54,745 nucleotides of DNA from an uncultured Kiritimatiellota bacterium (GCA_934643865.1 CAKUCX010000017.1:1-54745); one strand, 5' to 3'; shown: positions 7,924 through 16,821, counted from the first letter of the stretch. Numbers and translations: made by a program. Notes: generated by a model not told the origin, from the sequence alone.

Positions 7924-8603
7924 GGCTGCTTCCCGTTCGGGCAGAGCGCGCAGTGGCGGCAGTCGAGGCCGAGCGGAAGCGGCGGCGGCGCGCCGCGCCG
8001 CCGGGCCCAGAGCGCGCCCAGGTGGTTGATCGCCGCCAGGAGAAGGCCCAGCGCGATGAACCCGCCGGCGGGGAGAATCGCCAGCACGACGGGCTTCGCG
8101 TGGATCTCGCGGATCGCGAGATCGCCCCAGACGGTCAGGGAGCCCGCGCCGACGACCTCGCGCACGGCGGCGACGAGCGCGAGCGCGAGCGTGAAGCCGA
8201 CGCCCGTGCCGAGGCCGTCCGCCAGGGAGGCCACGACGCCGTTTTTGCAGGCGAAGGCCTCCGCGCGCCCGAGGATGATGCAGTTGACGACGATGAGCGG
8301 GATGAAGATGCCGAGCGATTCGGAGAGCGCGGGCAGGAAGGCCTGCAGGAGGAGGTCGATGGTCGTCACGAACGTCGCGACGATGACGATGTAGCAGGGG
8401 ATGTGGACCGCGTCGGGGATGACCTTCCGCAGGGCGGAGACGAGGCCGTTCGAGCAGACGAGCACAAACGACGCCGCAAGGCCCATGCCGAGCGCGTTCT
8501 CCAGGGAGGTCGTCACGGCCAGCGTCGGACACAGCCCGAGCACGAGGCGAAAGGTCGGGTTGTTCCTGAAGATGCCGTACCAGAAGGGAAGCCAGATTTT
8601 CAT
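7920..8603 (-). CDS. rnfE: RnfE/RsxE-type electron transport complex subunit
   Basis: A 227-residue integral membrane protein with about six helices and family motifs FRNNPTFRLVLGLCPTLAVT and FIPLIVVNCIILGRAEAFA. RnfE/NqrD proteins are membrane subunits of the ion-pumping ferredoxin:NAD oxidoreductase. No other rnf gene is in the window. The C-terminus adds a basic, Cys-rich tail (GLDCRHCALCPNGKQP) that I do not recall in the family. The ATG is 10 nt after a strong extended -10, so the mRNA leader is at most a few bases. nrdR follows with an ATGA overlap. Confidence 0.88.
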   Translation of the reverse strand: MKIWLPFWYGIFRNNPTFRLVLGLCPTLAVTTSLENALGMGLAASFVLVCSNGLVSALRKVIPDAVHIPCYIVIVATFVTTIDLLLQAFLPALSESLGIFIPLIVVNCIILGRAEAFACKNGVVASLADGLGTGVGFTLALALVAAVREVVGAGSLTVWGDLAIREIHAKPVVLAILPAGGFIALGLLLAAINHLGALWARRRGAPPPLPLGLDCRHCALCPNGKQP

Positions 8604-8613
8604 GACGCGCGAC

Positions 8614-8622
8614 AGTATACCA
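8614..8622 (-). promoter_or_regulatory. extended -10 promoter of rnfE
   Basis: TGGTATACT on the minus strand (core 8619-8614), preceded by CCGTTTA. The start codon lies 10 nt downstream, near-leaderless. Confidence 0.6.
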
Positions 8623-8657
8623 TAAACGGACGAGGTGTCGGCGAGGGAGCCGCCTCG

Positions 8658-8669
8658 CCCCCCCCCCCC
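8658..8669. repeat. 12-base C/G homopolymer at stop codon of GYF_2 gene
   Basis: Twelve C on the plus strand (G in the transcript) directly abut the TAG of the upstream gene and lie about 35-50 nt upstream of the rnfE -10 box. One of four such tracts in the window, all with G on the coding strand. Confidence 0.9.
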
Positions 8670-9772
8670 TACTTCTTGAGCCCCATCCACGGGGCGAGGC
8701 GCACGCTGCGCGCCTCGCGGGACTGGTTCGTCGTGCCCGGCATGCCCATCTCAAGCGAGGAGAGGCGCGCGAGCAGGGTCTGCTGCGCGGCCGCGTGCTG
8801 CTGACGCTCGGCCTCGCTCTTCTGCCGTTCCTCCATCAGTTCCTTCTCGCGCGTCATCAGCTTCTCACGCACGTCCTGCAGCTGGCGGTAGATCACCGTT
8901 GCGTCCGCCGCCTGTTCGCGCAGGCGCTTCACCTCGGCGTCGCGTTCGCGCAGCCGGGCGGCCAGTTCGCGCACCTTCCGCTCGGCCTCCTGCGCGGACC
9001 GCTCCTGCAGGACGCGCAGGGCGTCCAGCTCCTGGCGCATGTGGACGGTGCGCGGATCCTCCGGGTACATCCGCAACGCGCGCCGCGTCATGTCCTCCGC
9101 GTCCGTCCCGATGCGCTTGAGGATCTCCTGGCGGCGCGCCAGCAGGCGCTCGATGCGCTGGCGGCGGTAGGTGCGCAGCGCCTCGGCCTCCCTGTTCTCG
9201 GCCTCCAGCGCCGCGGCGAGCTCGTCCGCCTCGTCCTTCATGAGCGCGTAGACGGCCGTCTGCGCGTCCGCCGCGAGGCGCGCCGTGGGCGGCAGGCGCC
9301 TGAGCTCGTCGGCCAGTGTCTCCACCTGCAGCTTCAATTCCGCCACCTCGCCGGCTTGCGCCGGCGGCACAGGGCATGGAGGGGCATCCGAGGAGGTCTT
9401 TTCCGGCGCGACTTCCGCTTCGGGCGCGGCGGGGGCTTCCCCGGGTGCGGGCGACGGCTCCGCCGGGGGCGGCGCATCGGCGGCGTCGGGCGCCGCCTCC
9501 ACGAGGCGGCTTCCCGGCGGCAGGCGTCCGCTTGCAAGCAGGGCCTGCGCGGCCTCCTTGTTGAACGGCCCGCGCGGCGTGCCGTCGCCGATGTCGATCG
9601 ACCAGCGCATGTCGAGGAAGGCGACGTCCGTGGCGGGCGTCCAGGTCGTCCCGTCCTCCGAGACGTCCTGCCCGGGCTGGATGCGCCCCATGCGCGCCCA
9701 TTCGAGAAGCCCCTCGCGCGTGACGGGGCCGAAGACCTCGTCCTGCGCGCGCAGCCACCACTGCTTCTCCAT
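8669..9772 (-). CDS. GYF_2-domain coiled-coil protein
   Basis: A 367-residue protein without signal peptide. Residues 1-45 form a GYF_2 (DUF4339) module (WWLRAQDEVFGPVTREGLLEW), with a second partial one near 58-90 (GDGTPRGPFNKEAAQALLASG). A Pro/Ala/Glu-rich linker (about 90-140) leads into a long coiled coil (about 150-340) with repeated LRERDAEVKRLREQ-type heptads. GYF_2 modules are thought to bind peptides. The function is unknown. It follows a sister gene of the same design (9793-10656) after 20 nt, with the ribosome site GGGGAGGAGA; the stop is fused to a 12-G tract. Confidence 0.7.
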   Translation of the reverse strand: MEKQWWLRAQDEVFGPVTREGLLEWARMGRIQPGQDVSEDGTTWTPATDVAFLDMRWSIDIGDGTPRGPFNKEAAQALLASGRLPPGSRLVEAAPDAADAPPPAEPSPAPGEAPAAPEAEVAPEKTSSDAPPCPVPPAQAGEVAELKLQVETLADELRRLPPTARLAADAQTAVYALMKDEADELAAALEAENREAEALRTYRRQRIERLLARRQEILKRIGTDAEDMTRRALRMYPEDPRTVHMRQELDALRVLQERSAQEAERKVRELAARLRERDAEVKRLREQAADATVIYRQLQDVREKLMTREKELMEERQKSEAERQQHAAAQQTLLARLSSLEMGMPGTTNQSREARSVRLAPWMGLKK

Positions 9773-9792
9773 CGCCGTCTCCTCCCCGCGCC

Positions 9793-10656
9793 TCAGCGCT
9801 TGATCCTGAAGAGCTTCTTCGCCGCCCCCGCGCCCAGGCGCGCGAGTTCCTCCTGCGCCCGCCGTTCGAGGTCGGCGAGCGCGGCGGGCGAGGCGGACGG
9901 CGCGCCGAAGCCGAACGCCTGCCGCGCGACGGGCGGCGGCATTTCGCCCGTGACCACTTCGGGCTCGACGACTTCGGTCGTCCAGGCGCGCGCGCGCACG
10001 GCGTCGCGCGATGCCTGCTGCCGCCTCAGCTCGGCGATCTCCTCGTCGCGCGCCCCGACCTCGCGGCGGGCCGCCGCCAGTTCGGCGTCCCTGCGCGCGA
10101 GGTCGTCGGCGGCGCGCACAAGTTCACCCTCCTTCTGCTTGAGCGCCTTGCCGAGCGCGTCGATCTGCGCGTCGCGCTGCGCAAGCGCCGCGCCCAGCTC
10201 GGAGACGCGGTCGTCGCGCTGCGCGACGGCCTTCTGCGCGGCGGCAAGCGCGAGGTCGCGCTTGGCCGTCTGCCGCTGGGCCCCGGCGAGCGCAACCTCG
10301 CGGCGGCCGATCTCCGCCTCCTTGGCGGCGACGGCGCTCTCAAGCGCGCGGATGCGCGCGTCCGACGCGCCGCGGTCGTCCACGTAGAAGCGCGCCTCGC
10401 GCGAGAGCGAACCGGCCTTGACCAGGTCGTCCAGGACCGCCCGGTGCGTGGGGCCGTAGAACTGGCCTGGGTTGTTCTCGACCACCCAGTTCATCTCAAG
10501 CTCCGGCTTCAGGGGCGCCAGCACCCAGCTCTTCAGGTCGGACGACACACCCGCAAGCGGCTCGACGCGGCCGTCCTTGACCCAGGTCTTCAGCGTCTCA
10601 AGGTCAATCGGCCCGAACATCCGCCCGGCCGTGTTTCTGACATACCATTTTTCCAT
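9793..10656 (-). CDS. GYF_2-domain coiled-coil protein (tandem GYF_2)
   Basis: A 287-residue paralogue of the downstream gene. Two GYF_2 modules sit at the N-terminus (MEKWYVRNTAGRMFGPIDLE, then WVVENNPGQFYGPTHRAVL), followed by a long Ala/Arg/Glu coiled coil (about 100-215) and a short tail ending KKLFRIKR. No signal peptide or membrane helix. The ATG is 7 nt after the -10-like TACACT, with no ribosome site, so it is probably read from a leaderless mRNA. Both genes likely form one transcript. Function unknown; a scaffold or adaptor role is a guess from the modules. Confidence 0.7.
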   Translation of the reverse strand: MEKWYVRNTAGRMFGPIDLETLKTWVKDGRVEPLAGVSSDLKSWVLAPLKPELEMNWVVENNPGQFYGPTHRAVLDDLVKAGSLSREARFYVDDRGASDARIRALESAVAAKEAEIGRREVALAGAQRQTAKRDLALAAAQKAVAQRDDRVSELGAALAQRDAQIDALGKALKQKEGELVRAADDLARRDAELAAARREVGARDEEIAELRRQQASRDAVRARAWTTEVVEPEVVTGEMPPPVARQAFGFGAPSASPAALADLERRAQEELARLGAGAAKKLFRIKR

Positions 10657-10663
10657 GGACGAT

Positions 10664-10672
10664 AGTGTAGCA
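10664..10672 (-). promoter_or_regulatory. extended -10 promoter of GYF_2 gene pair
   Basis: TGCTACACT on the minus strand (core 10669-10664). ATG at 10656 is 7 nt downstream, the same spacing as in gpsA and the gene at 44534. Confidence 0.5.
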
Positions 10673-10710
10673 TATTTCGCCGCGCGGGCCGCGCGCGGCG
10701 TCCCGCCCGT

Positions 10711-11382
10711 TCACCGCCAGCCCGCCGGCAGGGCGCCGAGGACGGTCGCGACGACCTCGTCGAGCGTCAGCCGGGTGGAGTCGATCTCCAGCACGCCGTC
10801 CGCCTTCCGAAGCGGCGCGCAGGCGCGCGTCGAGTCGATCGCGTCGCGCGCGAGGAGCGACGCCTTCACGGCCTCGGCGCTCTGGTTCGCTACGCCCGTG
10901 GCGACCTCCTCCAGCTGACGGCGGCGCGCGCGCACCTCGGCGGAGGCCGTCAGATAGAAGCGTGCGGGCGAGTCGGGGAAGACGACCGTCGTGATGTCGC
11001 GCCCCTCGACGACGAGGTCGCCGTAGCGCGCCATGCCGCGCAGGAGCGCGGTGATGCGGTCGCGCACGGCCTTCACCGTCGCGACGGGGGAGGCGTGGGC
11101 GTTGATCTCCGGCGTGCGGATGCGCGCGCCGGGGGCCTCGCCGTCCACATAGTAGGCGAGCGCGCCGTTCTCGGGGCGGCATGCGACCTGCACCCGCTCC
11201 GCGCAGGCCGCGACGGCGGCGGGGTCGGCCGTGTCGACGCCGTGCGCAAGGCACTGCCAGGTCATGATGCGGTAGAGCGCGCCGGAGTCGACGTGCAGAA
11301 ACCCGAGCGCCTGGCCCACGCGCCGGGAGGTGGAGCTCTTGCCCGAACCGCTCGGGCCGTCGACTGCTATGACACGTGTCAT
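10711..11382 (-). CDS. cmk: cytidylate kinase
   Basis: A 223-residue kinase that phosphorylates CMP and dCMP with ATP in the cytoplasm. The P-loop is GPSGSGKSS (residues 9-17), followed by VDSGALYR typical of Cmk, GRDITTVVFPDSPARFYL (nucleotide-binding stretch) and the ARDAIDSTRACAPLRKADG lid segment, which matches the family RDxxDSxRxxaPLxxAxdA pattern. The ribosome site is GAGAAGAGG. It lies about 65 nt downstream of the rnpB 3' end. Confidence 0.95.
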   Translation of the reverse strand: MTRVIAVDGPSGSGKSSTSRRVGQALGFLHVDSGALYRIMTWQCLAHGVDTADPAAVAACAERVQVACRPENGALAYYVDGEAPGARIRTPEINAHASPVATVKAVRDRITALLRGMARYGDLVVEGRDITTVVFPDSPARFYLTASAEVRARRRQLEEVATGVANQSAEAVKASLLARDAIDSTRACAPLRKADGVLEIDSTRLTLDEVVATVLGALPAGWR

Positions 11383-11445
11383 CTCGAAGACCTCTTCTCG
11401 TTGTTGTGGATCGCGAAAAGCGAAAGGAATTCTTCGGCGACCCCG

Positions 11446-11850
11446 CGGCGAATAAGCCGGATTCTGTTCCCCTTGCGGGTCCGGTCATTCATCTGAGCGA
11501 TCAACCCGGAACCTCATCGCGATCCGCCGGGCCGCACGGCGAGAGCCATGCGGCGTGTGGCCTTTCGCGAGCCGGACGGGCCGCCCGTCGGCTCCCTATT
11601 TGATCTTGCTCCGGGGAGGGCTTGTCGTGCGGGCGCGCTTCCGCGCGGCCCCGGTGGTCTCTTACACCGCCCTTTCACCCTTGCCCGCCCTCGCGCGAGG
11701 CGACGACGGGCGGTCTCTTCTCTGTGACGCTTTCCGTCCGCGGCGCTTGCCGCCGCGCCCCCGGCCTTGACGGCCGGGTCCCCTGCCCTGCGGAGTCCGG
11801 ACTTTCCTCGCCCTTTCGGGCGCGACCGGTCACACGCGGGGCCGCCGAAG
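11446..11850 (-). ncRNA. rnpB: RNase P RNA, bacterial type A
   Basis: The minus strand carries the conserved 5' core GAGGAAAGTCCGGACTCC (about 11820-11800) and the 3' core ACAGAATCCGGCTTATTCG (about 11471-11453), about 400 nt apart as expected. Between them are GC-rich stems (for example GACCCGGCCGTCAAGGCCGGG) and the CGGCGGCAAGCGCCG helix. RNase P RNA is the catalytic part that trims tRNA 5' leaders. Ends are estimated to within about 10 bases. The gene sits directly behind the zinc-ribbon gene (stop at 11860) and may be cut from a shared transcript; no separate promoter is evident. Confidence 0.93.
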
Positions 11851-11859
11851 AAATTGAAG

Positions 11860-12600
11860 TCAAAGATCGCCGTACAGGAGGCGTCCGCACATGGTGCAGA
11901 CCGCCTTCTGCTGCCTCTTGCCCTCGGCCGCAGACCTGCCGTTGTGCTGGACAAGCTGCGCGACGAAGGGCGGCTGCTTCATGTGGCAGCCCTCGCAGAC
12001 GCCGTCGCCGCTGAGCGGCACCACGACCGGCCAGCGCTTCGTGCTCAGGCGCTCGTAGTAGAGGAGGAAGCCGGGGTCGATCGCCTTCACGGCGTCGGCC
12101 TTCACCACGCGCGCCGCGCGCCGCTCGGCAAGGCGCGCCTTCACGTCGGCAAGGCGCGCGTCGAGTTCGCCGACGCTGCCGTCCACGCCGCCCTTTTCCT
12201 CGTCCACCCTGGCCTGCGCGTCGGAAACGCGCTTTTCGAGGCTGGGAAGCTCGTCCGCCTCCAGCGTGTCGGCGCGGGTGTCGGCGGTGTCGGCTTCGTG
12301 TTCAAGGCCGTCGACCTGGATGTAGGACTGCTGGAGCTCGCGGTTGGAGGAGATGGTCGCCTGGCCGATGCGCAGCTGCTGGGCCTTCTCGCGCAGCTCG
12401 GCCGCTTCGGCGCGCTCGTCCGCAATGCGCTTCTTCATCGCGTCCAGCTGGCTTTTCGCGATTTCCAGCGAAGCGTTCACGCCCGCGAGGCGCGCCGTCT
12501 CCTGGGCCTTGCGGCGCGGGATGTCCTTCTCCTCCATTTCAAGCTCGCGGATCGTGTCGTCCACGTCCTGCAGCTCGATCAGCGATTCTATCACGTTCAC
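11860..12600 (-). CDS. coiled-coil C4 zinc-ribbon protein (zf-RING_7 family)
   Basis: A 246-residue protein with a long coiled coil (about residues 1-175, dense in Ala, Glu, Arg and Leu) and a C-terminal zinc ribbon with CEGC (near 203) and CTMC (near 235). This matches the COG1579 family, whose exact role is unsettled (nucleic-acid binding is suspected). The start codon is GTG with ribosome site GAAAGGGAACG. It lies directly upstream of rnpB, a neighbourhood I recall from other bacteria. A possible -10 (TAAACT, about 12650) lies upstream. Confidence 0.85.
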   Translation of the reverse strand: MNVIESLIELQDVDDTIRELEMEEKDIPRRKAQETARLAGVNASLEIAKSQLDAMKKRIADERAEAAELREKAQQLRIGQATISSNRELQQSYIQVDGLEHEADTADTRADTLEADELPSLEKRVSDAQARVDEEKGGVDGSVGELDARLADVKARLAERRAARVVKADAVKAIDPGFLLYYERLSTKRWPVVVPLSGDGVCEGCHMKQPPFVAQLVQHNGRSAAEGKRQQKAVCTMCGRLLYGDL

Positions 12601-12731
12601 CGGTCCGTTCCCTTTCGTAAACCTCTGTCCTCAAAAAATCGAGGTCTTAGTTTACCGAATCCGCGCGCGCGCGTCAATACGGCGCGCGCGGACGGCAGAC
12701 GCCGCGCGGGCGCGCCGGGCGGAAGCGGGCC

Positions 12732-13856
12732 CTACTTGTTGAACATGAACTCGACGACGTCGCCGTCCTGCATTTCGTAGTCCTTGCCCTCGGGACGCAG
12801 CGCGCCGGCGGCGCGCGCGCCGGCCTCGCCGTTGTGCTTGACGTAGTCGTCGAAGGCGATGACCTGGGCGCGGATGAAGCCCTTCTCGAAGTCGGTGTGG
12901 ATGACGCCCGCGCACTGGGGGGCCTTCCAGCCGCGCCGGAACGTCCAGGCGCGCACTTCCTTGGGACCCGCCGTGAGGAAGCTCGCAAGGCCGAGCGTGT
13001 GGTAGGCGAGCTTGATCGTGCGGTCGAGGGAGGATGAGGTGAGGCCGTAGCTCGACAGGAACTCCTTCGCCTCCGCGTCCGACAGGCCCGCGAGGTCGGC
13101 CTCCATCTGGGCGCAGACCGTCACCATTTCGCAGCCCTGTGCGTCCGCGTAGGCCTTGAGCGCCGCGACGTGCGGGTTGGCCGAAGGATCGGCAAGGTCG
13201 TCTTCGGCGACGTTTGCGCAGTAGATCGTCTTCTTGTCGGTGAGGAAGTGGAGGTCGCGCAGGACGGGCAGGATGGGGTCGCCCTCGGCGCGCGGGAACG
13301 TGCGCACGGGCTTCCCCTCGCCGAGATGCGCGAGGAGGGCGGTCATCGCATCGAATTCAGGGCGCTTCTTCGGATCGCTCTTCGCCTCGTTGCGCGTCTT
13401 GTCGCAACGCTTCTGCAGCTGTTCCATGTCCGCGAGGACGAGTTCCGTCTCGATCACCTCGGCGTCGCCCGCCGGGTCGATGGGGGCGGACGTGTTGCCG
13501 CCCTCCTGCACGTGGATGATGTCATCGTTCTCGAAGCAGCGCACCACATGGAGGATCGCGTCGCACTCGCGGATGTTCGCGAGGAACTTGTTGCCCAGGC
13601 CCTCGCCCTTCGAGGCGCCCTTCACAAGGCCCGCGATGTCCGTGAACGCCACGGTCGCGCGGACGATCTGCTGGGGATTGGCGATCTTCGCCAGCGCCTC
13701 CAGGCGCGGGTCGGCCACCTCCACGATGGCGGAGTTCGGCTCGATCGTGCAGAACGGGTAGTTCTCCGCCGCCGCCTGCTGGCGCTTCGTGAGCGCGTTG
13801 AACAACGTGGACTTGCCGACGTTCGGCAGCCCGACGATACCGACTGAAAGCGACAT
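12732..13856 (-). CDS. ychF: YchF/Ola1 family ATPase
   Basis: A 374-residue member of the Obg-related YchF family, cytosolic, which binds ATP more than GTP and associates with ribosomes. G1 is GLPNVGKST (residues 9-17), followed by the YPFCTIEPN segment, DIAGLVKGASKGEGLGNKFL (G3 and switch region), and a C-terminal TGS-like domain (RAWTFRRGWKAPQCAGVIH) ending in DGDVVEFMFNK. The ribosome site is GAAAGGA. It lies 55 nt after the cytochrome gene, with a GC hairpin between. Confidence 0.95.
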   Translation of the reverse strand: MSLSVGIVGLPNVGKSTLFNALTKRQQAAAENYPFCTIEPNSAIVEVADPRLEALAKIANPQQIVRATVAFTDIAGLVKGASKGEGLGNKFLANIRECDAILHVVRCFENDDIIHVQEGGNTSAPIDPAGDAEVIETELVLADMEQLQKRCDKTRNEAKSDPKKRPEFDAMTALLAHLGEGKPVRTFPRAEGDPILPVLRDLHFLTDKKTIYCANVAEDDLADPSANPHVAALKAYADAQGCEMVTVCAQMEADLAGLSDAEAKEFLSSYGLTSSSLDRTIKLAYHTLGLASFLTAGPKEVRAWTFRRGWKAPQCAGVIHTDFEKGFIRAQVIAFDDYVKHNGEAGARAAGALRPEGKDYEMQDGDVVEFMFNK

Positions 13857-13886
13857 GACGATTCCTTTCGATTGAAGCGCGCCGGA

Positions 13887-13906
13887 CGCCGGCCTTCGGG
13901 CCGGCG
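13887..13906 (-). terminator. GC-rich hairpin between cytochrome gene and ychF
   Basis: A perfect 8-base stem CGCCGGCC/GGCCGGCG with a 4-base loop lies 5 nt after the stop of the upstream gene. No U run follows, so it may be a weak or factor-dependent terminator or a stability element. Confidence 0.4.
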
Positions 13907-13910
13907 CGGG

Positions 13911-15806
13911 CTAGAGGGAAAGCACGTACTCCGCGAGGTCCTTGACCTCCTCCGGGGAGAGCTTCGAGGTCTCGCCGTGCCGGTCGCCCGGGTTGGCCGT
14001 CGTCAGCACCTCCTCCATCGTCAGCGCGCGGCCGTCGTAGAGGTAGGGCGCCGTGCGCCAGCATTCGGCGAGCGTGGGCGTGTCGAACTTCCGCCCCGTC
14101 TCGGTGGCCGTGCCCGTGCCGACGTCGTAGAGCTTCTGGTCGGTCCAGAGGCGTTCGCCGTTCGGCCCCTTCGACCCCGGCGTGTGGCAGTCGCCGCACT
14201 TCGCCTTCTGGAAGATCTTCTCGCCGCGCTGCGCGCGCGCGGAGAGCCGGCCGTCGACAAGGTAGGGGCTCGGCACCGGCTTCATCGCCGTGCAGTAGGC
14301 GTCGAAGCAGAAGACGTCCTCCTCGGGGCGCGTCACGAACTGGATGTGGACGAGCCCGGCCATGTTGCAGGCGTGCATGTCCTTGCGGATGCCCGTGACC
14401 ATCGTGGGCGGCGTCCACTGCACGAAGAGTTCGCTCTTCGTCTGCTTCGGGTTGCCCATGCCGTCGTTCAGGAGGTCCCAGTTGAGGCCGTCCACGCGCC
14501 CGTCCGGGTGGCAGCTCGCGCAGCTCTGCCACTGCTGGAAGCACATCGAGCCGTCATTGAAGAGCATTTCGCCGCGCCGCACGCGGTCCTGCGCGAGGTC
14601 CTTCCTCGGCGCGACGGGCAGCACCTTCGCCGGGGCGGCGGGCGCGTCGAGCGCGAGCGCGGAAAGGGCATCCGCAAAGTAGAGCGCCGTCACGGCCGTG
14701 CGGCCGAGGGTCACGACGCCGCGCGGGCCGTCGCCGCCCACGTGGACGCGGCGGCGGATCGAGACGAGGAACGCGAGGTCGTTCGGCACGTCCTCCGCGC
14801 TCTTCACGATGCCGCTCACGCTCTCCCCCTTCGCCGCCTTCGCGAGGCGGTCGTGGAGCGCGGGGCGGTCGATGAGGGAAAGCTCGCACGTGCCGGCGTG
14901 CGCGACGACGAGCGTCTTGCCGTCCGCCGTCACCGCGACGCCCCACGGGTTCGCCGCCCCGCGGTCCACGTCGTCGAGCAGGACCGTGTTCACGTAGGCC
15001 CCCGTCGCGCCGTCGAAGACGGAGAGGGCCGCCGTGTTCATCCACCCGCGCTCCAGCTGCGTCGTCGGCAGCTGGTAGCGCCCCATCGAGTGCGTGACGT
15101 AGACGAACGCGCCGTCGGGAGAGACGCCGAGGCCGCGCACGCCCGTCGAGCCGTTCGGCAGCAGGACGTGGCGCACCGCGCGCGTCGCCGTGTCGATCAC
15201 GCTCACGGCCGCCGCCACGACGTCGTTCGTCGCCGCGCAGTACGGCAGCAGGTTCGCGACGAAGAGGAGGCGGCCCCCGGCGCCGAGGCCCGCCGCGAAC
15301 GGCTCGCGCAGCACGTCCACCGTCCCCGTCACCTTCATCGCGGCGAGGTCGACGACGCTCACGGCGTTCTTGAAGCGGTTCATCACGTAGGCGCGCCGGC
15401 CGTCCCGCGAGACGACCGGCGCGCAGGGGGAGTGGCCGACAGCGGCGGCGGCGACGAACGTGCCGTCCTCCCGGAACTTCTGCAGCTCGCCCGCCTGGAC
15501 GCCGCACGTCACGTAGACGAAGCCCCCCGCCGCGGCCAGCCCCGTCGGGTTCACCGGAACGCCCTTCGCCTGGCGGCTTTCGAGCGTCCACGCGCGCCGC
15601 ACCGCGCCGTCCAACGCCACCTCCAGGACCTTGCGCCCCGTCGCACAGGTCACGAAGACGCCCGCGCCGTCTCCCGACGGCGCCAGGAACTCGGGCGAGG
15701 CGTACGCGCTCGCCGGCGCCGGGGCCTCGACGGCGCCCCATACGCGCGCGCCAAGACCGCATGCAAGCGCCGCAAGCGCCCATCCCCTCATCGTTCTTTT
15801 CATCAT
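13911..15806 (-). CDS. exported beta-propeller protein with C-terminal di-haem cytochrome c domain
   Basis: A 631-residue protein with a signal peptide (about 1-24). Residues about 30-340 are YVTN/NHL-like propeller blades (VNPTGLAAAGGFVYVTCG, SPDGAFVYVTHS, NPWGVAVTADGKTLVVAHAG). The C-terminal third is a MauG/cytochrome c peroxidase-like domain with two haem sites, CASCH (near 430) and CGDCH (near 537). Related proteins act in the periplasm as peroxidases or electron carriers; the true substrate is unknown. The transcript starts about 70 nt upstream with the ribosome site TTGGAG. A dedicated promoter separates it from cdsA. Confidence 0.82.
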   Translation of the reverse strand: MMKRTMRGWALAALACGLGARVWGAVEAPAPASAYASPEFLAPSGDGAGVFVTCATGRKVLEVALDGAVRRAWTLESRQAKGVPVNPTGLAAAGGFVYVTCGVQAGELQKFREDGTFVAAAAVGHSPCAPVVSRDGRRAYVMNRFKNAVSVVDLAAMKVTGTVDVLREPFAAGLGAGGRLLFVANLLPYCAATNDVVAAAVSVIDTATRAVRHVLLPNGSTGVRGLGVSPDGAFVYVTHSMGRYQLPTTQLERGWMNTAALSVFDGATGAYVNTVLLDDVDRGAANPWGVAVTADGKTLVVAHAGTCELSLIDRPALHDRLAKAAKGESVSGIVKSAEDVPNDLAFLVSIRRRVHVGGDGPRGVVTLGRTAVTALYFADALSALALDAPAAPAKVLPVAPRKDLAQDRVRRGEMLFNDGSMCFQQWQSCASCHPDGRVDGLNWDLLNDGMGNPKQTKSELFVQWTPPTMVTGIRKDMHACNMAGLVHIQFVTRPEEDVFCFDAYCTAMKPVPSPYLVDGRLSARAQRGEKIFQKAKCGDCHTPGSKGPNGERLWTDQKLYDVGTGTATETGRKFDTPTLAECWRTAPYLYDGRALTMEEVLTTANPGDRHGETSKLSPEEVKDLAEYVLSL

Positions 15807-15873
15807 TCAGCGCTCCAAATTAACAGGACTCCGCACGGCGGCTAGACGCCAACCGTGTCCAAGACGTCTTTTT

Positions 15874-15882
15874 ATCATACCA
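15874..15882 (-). promoter_or_regulatory. extended -10 promoter of cytochrome/propeller gene
   Basis: TGGTATGAT (core 15879-15874) preceded by CCGTTTA, identical upstream context to the rnfE promoter. Confidence 0.55.
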
Positions 15883-15900
15883 TAAACGGCGGACACCTGT

Positions 15901-16815
15901 CTAATGGCTTGGGAGGCCGCCGGCCGATGCGGCGAACAGAAGCGGGTAGACGAGCGCGGGGAGGAAGAGGAAGGAGTCGAACATGTCGAGGAGCCCGCCC
16001 ATGCCCGCCGGCAGGAACGTGGAGGAGTCCTTCACGCCGCACTCGCGCTTGAAACGGCTTTCGATCAGATCACCCGCCGTCGCGACGAGCGCGAAGGCGA
16101 TCCCCACGGGCACGACGCGCGCGGCGTCCAGCCAGCCCCAGAGCGCGCAGTGCTCCGCCCAGCCGAAGCGGCGCGCGAGGCAGCAGAAGACGGCGGTCGT
16201 CGCCGAGGCGAAGACCATCGAGCCGACCAGACCCTCCCACGACTTGTTCGGGGAGATGGACGGGCAGAGCTTGTGCCGCCCCATCGCCACGCCGAAGGCG
16301 AAGCCGCCCGTGTCGGAGAACTTCGCGACGGCGATCAGGAAGAAGAGCGTGTAGAGCCCCACGCGCGTCGCGGGCATCGCGAAGAGCGTGTGCGCCGCCG
16401 GCTCCAGCTGCACGAAGCGCAGGAAGAACGAGAGGAGGAACGGCACGTAGACGAATCCGAGGAGCGTCGAGGCGATTGTCCCGACAGGGTTCCGGTAGCG
16501 CGCGCGGAAGAGGACGATGCATGCGAGCAGGAAGACGAGCGGCGCGAGCGCAAGCCCGCCCGCGAAGAGGCAGGCCGAAAGCCCCAGGAGGCCCGGATAG
16601 GCCGCACTTCCGATGAGCCACGCCGTGCCCATCAGAAGCCCGAACCAGGAGACGGGCTCGTACTTCCGCGCCATCTGGTAGAATTCGAGCTGCACGACCG
16701 TCGAGACGGCGAGCAGCGCGACCGGCAGGGCCTTCAGCGGGCAGTAGAGGAAGAACGCGACGACGCCGAGGCCGACCGTGATGCCGCAGAGGGTTCTTTT
16801 CGCCGTGTGGTTCAT
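15901..16815 (-). CDS. cdsA: phosphatidate cytidylyltransferase
   Basis: A 304-residue polytopic membrane protein (about eight helices) that makes CDP-diacylglycerol from CTP and phosphatidate. The C-terminal signature is present in variant form: DLIESRFKRECGVKD, then LPAGMGGLLDMFDSFLF (family: S-x2-KR-x4-KD-x5-PGHGG-x2-DRxD). The change of the usual HGG to MGG and of DR to DM is notable, but the scaffold is clear. NKSWEGLVGS is another family motif. It starts 6 nt after the purA stop, so both form an operon. Confidence 0.9.
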   Translation of the reverse strand: MNHTAKRTLCGITVGLGVVAFFLYCPLKALPVALLAVSTVVQLEFYQMARKYEPVSWFGLLMGTAWLIGSAAYPGLLGLSACLFAGGLALAPLVFLLACIVLFRARYRNPVGTIASTLLGFVYVPFLLSFFLRFVQLEPAAHTLFAMPATRVGLYTLFFLIAVAKFSDTGGFAFGVAMGRHKLCPSISPNKSWEGLVGSMVFASATTAVFCCLARRFGWAEHCALWGWLDAARVVPVGIAFALVATAGDLIESRFKRECGVKDSSTFLPAGMGGLLDMFDSFLFLPALVYPLLFAASAGGLPSH

Positions 16816-16821
16816 GGCCGG

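Noticed and set aside
11514..12014. Open frames across rnpB
   Set aside because: The conserved RNase P RNA cores lie here; the frames are incidental.
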